A DNA stretch of 64,000 bases, taken from positions 1 to 64,000 of the forward strand of contig JAUCBJ010005536.1 of the NCBI GenBank assembly GCA_032718475.1, written 5' to 3'. The DNA comes from Nemertoderma westbladi. Lineage: Eukaryota > Xenacoelomorpha > Nemertodermatida > Nemertodermatidae. Position 1 is the first letter of the stretch. Each line of letters opens with the position of its first letter. Shown one piece after another: positions 52,000 to 60,429 of the stretch. The notes below the pieces were generated by a model. The model searched no databases and had not been told where the DNA came from. It saw nothing but the letters and a program-made list of their open reading frames with translations. The position numbers were made by a program, and so were the translations under genes.

Positions 52000-54900
52000 G
52001 TGAAAGTTGATAATAACTTAAACGATGAACGGTGTTCTAATTGTTTTAGAAAACATACGGAGGCCATGGTTGTAAATTTGGTGAGGTTTCAAGGAATTAT
52101 TTTTCCGAAGGATTATGGAGAGTTGAAAAGGGCGCCCGATAGGGGGGATGAGTATATATTATGTACAGAGTGCAAGGAATACCTCACCCATAAGACACGA
52201 CACCCTAATTGGAGAGACGGTTGGCCATCGTATTATTGGACTATGGTAAGAACCACCAAAGACGGTAAACTATGGAGGATTGTTCCTCAGAGTTTGAGGA
52301 GTTCTTGGGATGGGGTGCAACAGATGTTTGCCGTTGGAATACAAAGGCATATAAATGTTGAACCTTTGTTTAATGATATCACCGTCAACCGCCATTGGCA
52401 TATGACCCTTATTAGCAGTCATCTTGATGTTAACATCATGAAGGCTGCTAATACCAACCCATATCCCGATGTGAAATGTCCTTTGGGGTGCCACGAATTC
52501 CTCGATCGTATCAAGCCGTTGCCCCTTCACCATTTCCTCCACTTGTGGATTCCAAACTTTCATTCCTTCGAACCAAAGAAGGAATTAGTCCGTGGAATAG
52601 TAGGAGAATGGCCGTGCAATGGGTACGACTTGGGATATGTAATTCGTCCCTCATTGGTAATCATTCCCAACCGCGGCATTTGCGTTGCTATGTGCGAGGA
52701 TCACGCAACTGCAGAGAAGTCCTACATCCACCCTCCTCGACATCCCGGCCACGGCGACGCCCTACAGTACCTCGACCGACTCGCTCCAGCAACTGTGGCT
52801 CCAAATATTGTTCGTGATGGTCAGGTGGGGAAGTTCACCGCAAGTTTCCCTGTAGTCAAGGAAGTCGGAGGATACCACGGCATATCGTCCACTACACTAA
52901 CACCGGGACTTGTACTCACCATTGCAGACGACCGATTGGCGGAGGCTGAACGACTGACCCTGGACCACAGACCCGACATCCTGTATACAACTTTGAACCG
53001 AGAAGAAATGGGGGAGGATTTTGTGAGAGGGACTCTCCATGCAGGTAAGTATGAGGAGGAGGGACTACTGGGATGCATCAAGAGTGGTTCATATGTTGCC
53101 ATGGATGAAGCTCTATTTCAATGGGAGAATTACACCTCAAAAGATAAAGGGAGTAAAATAAGTAAAACTAATTACAGCCTCCCACTAGTACATCCTGGAA
53201 ACGACCCTTACGGATGTGAACCACTCCACATTAATAACACATCGAGAACCTTAAATTCCAAACCAATTCTAGAAAACGTACTACACATTATAGCCCATTC
53301 CCCTCCAACGCATAGACTGCTACAATCTACAGTAGAAAGTAATCAGTTATCCTACCAACTAATAACTGCGTTACATACAGTACTGAATTATGAACATGGG
53401 AAAGTAAACAGTGCAACAGAGAGACTTTTAGAACGTAATGTATCAGAATCCAGTAACATCACAGAATCTATTTTTCGCAAATCAGCTATTAATCTGTCAC
53501 TAATAGAAGGAATATCCACTAGAAGTACTGTCGGAGGTTCAAATGGGACTAATATTGAATTATACATCCGGGATAATAATACACGAAGTTTTATGGGACT
53601 AATACAGTTAGAAGAGCGCCTAATCATAGATACAGACAACATTATTGTGGATGGCAACGAGTATTATTTGCAGAGTGCCAGTAACGCAAAGGGAACACTA
53701 TTTAGATGGGGGGAATCATTTCATTTTCAGGACACTCTAGGGACCAAATATGACAAGTCAATGGTGAACACATCGAATATCCTAAGACATTTCAACATAC
53801 TTGTCTTTGTAAAGAAAGCACTGCCTATGACCTACAAAGATAAACAGCTATCCCTTATAGCAGGGCAGAATAGAATGAAATGTGAAATCCACAATCAATA
53901 TTTAGTTAAACAACATGTCACCAACACATCGAATTGCTGTCAAATTGGTTGTACAACAAACGCTCGCTGGCGATGCCCGTGGGGTTTACCTTTTCAATTT
54001 TGTGAAACGGGAGTTTGTTTTAAACACGGTAGACTGTTGGTCAAGAAACCTACAATTACAATGGTTGAAAGTTGCGTTGGTCGAGTGGCTGATGATGTTA
54101 ATCGTAACATCAACACGTCATCAGGAGGCGTTGCCATGGTCAATGAAGGAGATATAGATGGAGATGTTGACCAACTTATGGAAGATCCATTGGAACGCTT
54201 CATGGATGTGGTGTCCGATAAGGAGGACGAAATAGAAGAAATAAACATTCAGATTGGTCTCCTAGGGAACCATGAAATGGTTACTGACGAACATGACGTC
54301 ATGCCGTTATATGCACGTAAAGACCGAGTTCCTTTAATAGACCTAAATACAATATCTCGGGTGCATGTCCTCCTTAACAACGAGCTAGGTGTACTTAGGC
54401 GCAAAATTCCGCCCTACAATAGCTCCACTTTTAATAGAATATTAAATAACATAGTGTCACTCACCCCAGATGGTGCCGCTTCCCTAATTTATCCCGAAGG
54501 AATATTATTTCCGAGACTATTTTATCATTCAAACCCGGACAACTCCGTTTTAGGTGCCATCCCTTCCATTTTATATTCGGATAAAACTACCTCCAGGCGT
54601 GGTATCGCTTCCTTAGATGACCATATGAAAGCAAGACTCAAAAATGGTGATTTACAAACTTCACGATTTTTATCTTATATTGATTTTGCATTCGATACCA
54701 AAATTAATACCACACTAAATCATGCCTCAGCCTCAATAGCCCTAAATCGCGGTCTTGAATTTTTGCCTGATTACAAAACATATTTTGCTGCAAAAGAGCA
54801 AAAATTAAATTTCAACGAAGTAAATGACTGCAAGAGAAAGGTCAACGAACTTGCAGCATTGACAAAGGAAGGGAAGTGGGACTATTTTGCGACACTGACC

Positions 54901-57900
54901 TGTAACGACAGCGAAACCCCCGGAGTTGCCCCAATATATACTAAAATTGTAGAGAAATACGGGAATGATCCAATCCGACAGCAAGACCAGGTCGACGCCC
55001 ATGCTGTGGTACTAATTCGGTGCTGGTACCGGACAACTCACTATATAATGGACTGGATACAGAATAGTCCCCAACAACCCCTTGGACATGTCAAAAATAT
55101 TTGGTGGAGGTACGAATTTCAAGACCAAAACGCCCTTGGGAACAAACCTCATATCCACATGGGCCTTTCTCTCCACCCCGAACCCATCTTGACAACTTTA
55201 GAACGTATTTGCTGCCAGTCAAAGAGTCTTTTTCACGAAAGTTTTGGAACTGACCTAAATCAGCTAATAGATGATGGACTGATTGCAGACCACGATGATA
55301 AAAATAAATTCATGACTAACCTGCAATTCTTACAGACACACAACTGTAAAAAAGCAGGAGAACGGTGCCACAAACGTACAGATGCCCATGGCAACCCAAT
55401 ATGTCGATATACAAAGTACCCCCGCTCTAATGAACCTTATTTCAACGAGAAAACGGGAATATATAAAGATGAGACTCTGACCAAACTTCTAGAATTAAAC
55501 CTAGCCACACAGGATCCATTGACAAAGGTGATAACACCAATTAATTTATTAATGGGTGGGACTTATGGTTATGTGTCAGATGGTGATGAGTTCTTTGTTC
55601 CTACCATTCCTAGACTGTTCTGTCTTATGCGTTCCTGTTCCAATGTACAAGTTCCTTTTTATCGGTTTATGAACTCATATATGTTGAAGTATGCAGCCGG
55701 TAAAGAGGAACACTGCAAAAATATATTGACAGAAACAAAAGAACCAGGTGTCTTCACAGGGGAAAGTAGGGAGTTGGTGAACGAAAAAATAACAAGTTGC
55801 AAATTTATAGAAGAAAAACGGGCTAAAAAGGATAAAGGATATACGGCACGAAATATAGGTATTCCAGAACTAATTTGGTACACCTTAGGTCTGGAATATT
55901 TTAACACAAACGTTGAATTCCTTCACGTTTCTAGTTTAGCCCCAGCCTATCGAACTGGTTTCTGCCATCCACAGCCTGGACGAAAGAAAGTATTGTTGGT
56001 TGCTGGAGAGGATGAAGAATTACTTCCGGTCTTGAAACGGGCCCATTTACCTGCCAGCAGACAATTTACTCCATCCCAAGAACTACTAATAACGGATTAT
56101 ATCGAAAGTTCATTCAGTGCTGATAGGATTACCAAGTTTAATCTGCGTCCACCAGAACTCCTTCTCTTTGACACCATTGAAGTTTATACAAAGTGCTTCA
56201 CCTTTTCCTATATTCGTAATAATTACGAGTTGGACCTACAAATCGGTGAATGCATTTGGGTTGATGGACTAGGCCGGCGTGTTTTACTTCGTGCGTCCGG
56301 AATTACAAATGCAATGGCATTTCTGCAACACAAAGTCGATTCAAATGACCCTCTCGCCATAAACCTTTTACAGGAAATATTTGAGCCAATCTCTAATAAT
56401 AATAAAGAGTTTATCACACGGTTTGTAAACACCCGGGACACAAAACCAGTTATAGTTGTGTTCACAAGCATAACCCCATTCCAAACCGAGAAATTCCTGA
56501 TACACCTAATGTTATCCCTGGGACATTTTCAAACCGAACTTGATCTGTTCTCCACTTCATGTTTTCTGGAAAGTTTCAGTTTATCTAAATTGATTCCAGA
56601 CTGGAATAATGTGACAAATCAGGACTCTCTCAACCTTCGGAGGAAATACGTTTTGGAACAGTTGGGTCACTATCCAATTTCTACAAGACAGCTAGAAAAA
56701 TCCCTCCACACAGCCGACTCTGTACTAACCGCATTTTTGAGTGGTGGTAACCTACAGTACACAACACTACCCATTGTACAGGAGTCGTTATTTAGAGAAG
56801 CTGCTTCGGCCGAAGTTATTAGAGAGGAGGCAGCAATGAAAAACAGCATAATTAAAGGTTTTGTAGAAAAACAGCTAAATATTCCCGCTGCAGAGTTGGC
56901 AACTGCCACAAGAGAAAGTCCATTACAATGGGAGCCCGAAATCACTCGTCATCCTTCACAGCCATTAACATCGGTAGATGAACAGAAACAAACATTGACT
57001 CTATGCTGTAAATCTATCAAAGATTATTTAACACCAACAATAACATTTGTTAAACCTATCATAATTGTAGGTCCGCCAGGAACTGGTAAAACTCGAACTT
57101 TACAGCTGGCTGGCGCCTTTGCAGTATCAAAAGGACTACGAGTTTGTCTGACAGCATTGACAAGTAATAAGGCGAGAGAACTTGGAGGTGTACATTTGCA
57201 CTCCTTATTGACATTGTCTGGAAATTCTGGCTCCAAAGCTTTGGAAATATCTAAACTATCTGAGGAATCACTTTACAATTTGGCAAAATCATCTAAAAAA
57301 TATGCCATTCTCCAACGCCTGGATGTGATTCTCATAGAGGAGATAGGACTGCTAAGTGGCGAGCTTTTGGCTGTTCTGGATCATGTTTTGAAAAAGATGA
57401 CAAAAACTCAGTTGCCATTTGGAGGAAAATTAATTCTTGCCAGCGGTGACCACGAACAACTGCCACCCATTCAAGGTACACAGATATGGTTGTCTCCACA
57501 ATTCCTTTCTGTTTTTCAGGTTGCAAAGTTGTCAGTCTATGTACGATCTGCAGGTGACCCTGCTCTACGGGAAGTTCTAGAACTTTTTAGGAAGCACCCG
57601 TTATTCCAGGAAGATGAAGACCGTATAATTTTCCTCCTTTCCACCCATTGCCAGTTTGTAGATACTTGGAATGACGTTCCAAAGGAATGTGTGAGAGTTG
57701 TTGGTAAAAGGCCAGCTGAACGAGAAGCAACCCGGCTCTTCCTGGACTCCCTCCAACAAGACCCAAACATTGTGGCAATAGAATATACATCCAAGGATGA
57801 AATGGAAAACCATGTTGGTAACTGGGTTGATGCTTCACCGAGGGTATCAAAGATACTAGATAATGAGGTGAGAGAGGCCAAGGAGATATTAATTCCAGTT

Positions 57901-58881
57901 GGAACCATAATGCGGATTACATACAATGGTACCACTGGTAGACATACATTCTCCCAAGGTCAACTAGTTGTCATCGAACGACTCCCAACACCCGAGGACC
58001 AACATATAATCTGCCGCCTCATTCCCTTTGCCCATGGTATTGTGGATTTTGATAATTTAGAAATCTACCCTCTTATATCCCTTGGTTTACATGTAACTCC
58101 AGATGTTAGAGTTGGGACTGATCTCCAGAAAGCGAGAAGGGAGCAGTGGCCAGTACAGCATGTAGCCGCATGCACTGTCCACAGAATTTTGGGTGAGACA
58201 TGCCCATGTGTTGCAACAAAGATAGGTCGCCAGGATTCTATTTGGTGTATGTGGCTGAAACAGCAACTCCACGTGACCATTTCACGACCTCATTATTTGC
58301 GGTTTCTATATTTTGTTGGTCCCAAAGAGGAAACATTGCTGCAAATAAGAATATTGATAAAAAAGAACCAACCAATCGAGCACCACATAAGCAACATGAT
58401 AAATAAATTAAATGTTATTACACTACCCATTGAGGGTCAACAACCATCGGGATCAGCCCCTGTTCCTGTGTTAACTCACCCACCACCATTAGTACAACCG
58501 CGCCATTGTTTTGCAATGGATATTCAAATACCAGATGATTCCTGTGGGTTTCTATATATTTTGGTCAGTGTCCCTTTCCCTGAGGAAACATATATAGGAG
58601 AGGCAGCGAATCTAAGAAAGGCACTCCTTGAACATCGGTTGGGCCAATGGCCAAACCGGTCAGACAACCCAAACTTACAACCATGGCAACCGTATGCTTT
58701 CGTTACTGGTTTCCCTGGAAACGGTTTTGAGGAAACAAATATAGACGTTAGAAAGTCTCTACAAATTGCTATTCTGTACCGCTTGAAACGAAATACGTCA
58801 TTAACTGAAGTTCTAGAAATTACCATCCAGATGTCTAGACGAGAGAACTTGGGACTGCGGGTAGTAAAAGTATTTAAATAA
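52000..58881 (+). CDS. Helitron-like RepHel transposase with C-terminal GIY-YIG-like domain (2293 codons)
   Basis: An uninterrupted frame, numbered from the first codon (GTG, after a stop). The N-terminus has a CSNC and CTEC zinc pair (about 12-55). A second Cys-rich module lies at about 628-676. The Rep domain has YFATLTCND (962-970), the HUH motif PHIHMG with His1051 and His1053, and paired tyrosines Tyr1227 and Tyr1231 in SYMLKYAAGKE. The helicase has Walker A GPPGTGKT (1691-1698), Walker B LIEEIG (Glu1780-Glu1781 instead of Asp-Glu), GDHEQLPPI (about 1815) and HVTISRP (about 2091). Residues 2175-2275 look like a GIY-YIG nuclease: GFLY at 2183-2186 and YIG at 2198-2200, then NLRKALLEH. Such proteins nick and transfer one strand for rolling-circle-type transposition. 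The first ATG (52066, good Kozak GCCATGG) would cut off half of the first zinc finger. The true start is therefore probably in an upstream exon or lost to the array. Confidence 0.9.
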   Translation: MKVDNNLNDERCSNCFRKHTEAMVVNLVRFQGIIFPKDYGELKRAPDRGDEYILCTECKEYLTHKTRHPNWRDGWPSYYWTMVRTTKDGKLWRIVPQSLRSSWDGVQQMFAVGIQRHINVEPLFNDITVNRHWHMTLISSHLDVNIMKAANTNPYPDVKCPLGCHEFLDRIKPLPLHHFLHLWIPNFHSFEPKKELVRGIVGEWPCNGYDLGYVIRPSLVIIPNRGICVAMCEDHATAEKSYIHPPRHPGHGDALQYLDRLAPATVAPNIVRDGQVGKFTASFPVVKEVGGYHGISSTTLTPGLVLTIADDRLAEAERLTLDHRPDILYTTLNREEMGEDFVRGTLHAGKYEEEGLLGCIKSGSYVAMDEALFQWENYTSKDKGSKISKTNYSLPLVHPGNDPYGCEPLHINNTSRTLNSKPILENVLHIIAHSPPTHRLLQSTVESNQLSYQLITALHTVLNYEHGKVNSATERLLERNVSESSNITESIFRKSAINLSLIEGISTRSTVGGSNGTNIELYIRDNNTRSFMGLIQLEERLIIDTDNIIVDGNEYYLQSASNAKGTLFRWGESFHFQDTLGTKYDKSMVNTSNILRHFNILVFVKKALPMTYKDKQLSLIAGQNRMKCEIHNQYLVKQHVTNTSNCCQIGCTTNARWRCPWGLPFQFCETGVCFKHGRLLVKKPTITMVESCVGRVADDVNRNINTSSGGVAMVNEGDIDGDVDQLMEDPLERFMDVVSDKEDEIEEINIQIGLLGNHEMVTDEHDVMPLYARKDRVPLIDLNTISRVHVLLNNELGVLRRKIPPYNSSTFNRILNNIVSLTPDGAASLIYPEGILFPRLFYHSNPDNSVLGAIPSILYSDKTTSRRGIASLDDHMKARLKNGDLQTSRFLSYIDFAFDTKINTTLNHASASIALNRGLEFLPDYKTYFAAKEQKLNFNEVNDCKRKVNELAALTKEGKWDYFATLTCNDSETPGVAPIYTKIVEKYGNDPIRQQDQVDAHAVVLIRCWYRTTHYIMDWIQNSPQQPLGHVKNIWWRYEFQDQNALGNKPHIHMGLSLHPEPILTTLERICCQSKSLFHESFGTDLNQLIDDGLIADHDDKNKFMTNLQFLQTHNCKKAGERCHKRTDAHGNPICRYTKYPRSNEPYFNEKTGIYKDETLTKLLELNLATQDPLTKVITPINLLMGGTYGYVSDGDEFFVPTIPRLFCLMRSCSNVQVPFYRFMNSYMLKYAAGKEEHCKNILTETKEPGVFTGESRELVNEKITSCKFIEEKRAKKDKGYTARNIGIPELIWYTLGLEYFNTNVEFLHVSSLAPAYRTGFCHPQPGRKKVLLVAGEDEELLPVLKRAHLPASRQFTPSQELLITDYIESSFSADRITKFNLRPPELLLFDTIEVYTKCFTFSYIRNNYELDLQIGECIWVDGLGRRVLLRASGITNAMAFLQHKVDSNDPLAINLLQEIFEPISNNNKEFITRFVNTRDTKPVIVVFTSITPFQTEKFLIHLMLSLGHFQTELDLFSTSCFLESFSLSKLIPDWNNVTNQDSLNLRRKYVLEQLGHYPISTRQLEKSLHTADSVLTAFLSGGNLQYTTLPIVQESLFREAASAEVIREEAAMKNSIIKGFVEKQLNIPAAELATATRESPLQWEPEITRHPSQPLTSVDEQKQTLTLCCKSIKDYLTPTITFVKPIIIVGPPGTGKTRTLQLAGAFAVSKGLRVCLTALTSNKARELGGVHLHSLLTLSGNSGSKALEISKLSEESLYNLAKSSKKYAILQRLDVILIEEIGLLSGELLAVLDHVLKKMTKTQLPFGGKLILASGDHEQLPPIQGTQIWLSPQFLSVFQVAKLSVYVRSAGDPALREVLELFRKHPLFQEDEDRIIFLLSTHCQFVDTWNDVPKECVRVVGKRPAEREATRLFLDSLQQDPNIVAIEYTSKDEMENHVGNWVDASPRVSKILDNEVREAKEILIPVGTIMRITYNGTTGRHTFSQGQLVVIERLPTPEDQHIICRLIPFAHGIVDFDNLEIYPLISLGLHVTPDVRVGTDLQKARREQWPVQHVAACTVHRILGETCPCVATKIGRQDSIWCMWLKQQLHVTISRPHYLRFLYFVGPKEETLLQIRILIKKNQPIEHHISNMINKLNVITLPIEGQQPSGSAPVPVLTHPPPLVQPRHCFAMDIQIPDDSCGFLYILVSVPFPEETYIGEAANLRKALLEHRLGQWPNRSDNPNLQPWQPYAFVTGFPGNGFEETNIDVRKSLQIAILYRLKRNTSLTEVLEITIQMSRRENLGLRVVKVFK

Positions 58882-58906
58882 CTAATATTTTACAAATCTC
58901 ACTGGT

Positions 58907-58925
58907 GGGGGGGGGGGGGGGGGGG
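58907..58925. repeat. (G)19 homopolymer tract
   Basis: Nineteen consecutive G lie 25 bp after the RepHel stop codon. It could form a G-quadruplex in DNA or in the transcript's 3' UTR. Confidence 0.95.
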
Positions 58926-58944
58926 CTACTTACATTATTTGGTT

Positions 58945-59016
58945 AAATTAAAGGTTGTACATTCACACATTTGCATAATGAACATTGTGTTGTGGTACAT
59001 GGCAAGGGTTGTGGTG
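58945..59016. repeat. First unit of the downstream satellite array
   Basis: GGTTGTACATTCACACATTTGCATAATGAACATTG-type sequence matches the units at 60430-62890. It shows that the array starts just after the RepHel gene and was split by the inverted-repeat element. Confidence 0.8.
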
Positions 59017-60247
59017 CGAGCCACGCAGTCAGGGAGAGCCATAGAGCATTATAATTAGTAAATAGAGCAACATTTCATGTCCGTCCGCCTCTCTGTCCGT
59101 CTGCCTGTCTGTCCGTCTGTCTGTCGGTCCGTCTGTAATGAAAAATTCATTTGTAAATAACTTTTGAAGATTTTAACCATTTTCAACCATATTTTGTATG
59201 GGTATACTAGAGAAAAAGTTCCAATATTTTTTTAAGTTACAGGCAAATACCTTTCGAACTTTTGACTCCAGATCAAATCGAACTTGTTTCAAGCTTGGCT
59301 TGAACTAGAACTTGGCTGACTCAGAACTGTCTATTTCTATTTTGTTCTCATTTTATTTTTTATTTTATTTTTTATTTTATGAGTCATGGTCACTGCTATA
59401 GTTTTGAGTCGAGCATTGCGCGCTCTGACTAGAGACAGGAACCATGACTCATATACCCTATGCCCATATCTCTTTTTCTTCTCCTATTCTTTTTATTTTT
59501 TTTTATTTATGAGTCGTGGGGACTGCTATAGTTTTGAGTCGAGCATTGCGCGCTCTGACTAGAGACAGGAACCATGACTCATATACCCTATGCCCATATC
59601 TCTTTTTCTTCTCCTATTCTTTTTATTTTTTTTTATTTATGAGTCGTGGGGACTGCTATAGTTTTGAGTCGAGCATTGCGCGCTCTGACTAGAGACAGGA
59701 ACCATGACTCATATACCCTATGCCCATATCTCTTTTTCTTCTCCTATTCTTTTTATTTTTTTATTATTTATGAGTCGTGGGGACTGCTGTAGTTTTGGGT
59801 CGAGCATTGCGCGCCCTGACTAGAGACAGGAACCATGACTCATGTATCTAACCATTTTAAATGAATTTATTTTACTACCATTCCATTCCAGTTTATTACC
59901 AGTTGTAGTGTATGCCGCGCTGGTAATAATCTGGAACCTGTAGTATTCTGGAACACGTTCGTGGGGTGTCGCAGCACGCGAACTTGAGCAAGTTCAAAAC
60001 AAATTCGATTTGAACTGGAGTCAAAAGTTCGAGAGATATTTTCCCGTAACTTTCAAAAATATTTGATCTTTTTCTTCTCTAGTATGCCCATACAGAATTT
60101 GGTTGAAAATGGTTAAAATCTACAAAAGTTGTTTACGTATGAATTTTTAATTACAGACAGACAGACAGATAGACAGACAGACATGAAATGTTGCCCTATT
60201 TACTAATAATAATTGTGCGCCAAGGCTCGCCTTGACTGCGTGGCTCG
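59017..60247. mobile_element. Inverted-repeat element with about 280-bp arms and internal 130-bp tandem repeats
   Basis: Ends read CGAGCCACGCAGTCA (59017) and TGACTGCGTGGCTCG (60247). The arms, about 59017-59310 and 59975-60247, align inverted over their length. They share ATTAGTAAATAG, CAACATTTCATGTC, a CTGTCTGTC run, GATTTTAACCATTTTCAACC, TACTAGAGAA and TTCGAACTTTTGACTCCAG. No transposase is encoded. It interrupts the downstream satellite. Target duplication not identified. Confidence 0.8.
59381..59845. repeat. Four tandem 130-bp units with hairpin potential
   Basis: GAGTCATGG/GAGTCGTGG starts recur at 59381, 59511, 59641 and 59772. Each unit contains ATGAGTCATGGT at its start and ACCATGACTCAT about 65 bp later, giving a stem-loop. 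The rest is T-rich. Confidence 0.9.
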
Positions 60248-60388
60248 TCCCACATTAGTTCATGTCACTCACTAACCGTATCAAATAAATTCTCAAGTAA
60301 TTTATTTTACTACCATTCCATTCCAGTTTATTACCAGTTGTAGTGTATGACGCGCAGGTAATAATCTGGAACCTGTAATATTCTGAAA
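59865..60388. repeat. Direct repeat pair flanking the right arm (about 93 bp)
   Basis: 59865-59957 and 60296-60388 share ACTACCATTCCATTCCAGTT, then TTATTACCAGTTGTAGTGTATG and GTAATAATCTGGAACCTGTA. The first copy lies inside the inverted-repeat element and the second just outside it. The arrangement suggests a segmental duplication or that the outer element limits are wider than assigned. Confidence 0.85.
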
Positions 60389-60429
60389 CATTAGTTCTTG
60401 TCACTCACTACGGGAAGTTCTAGAACTTT

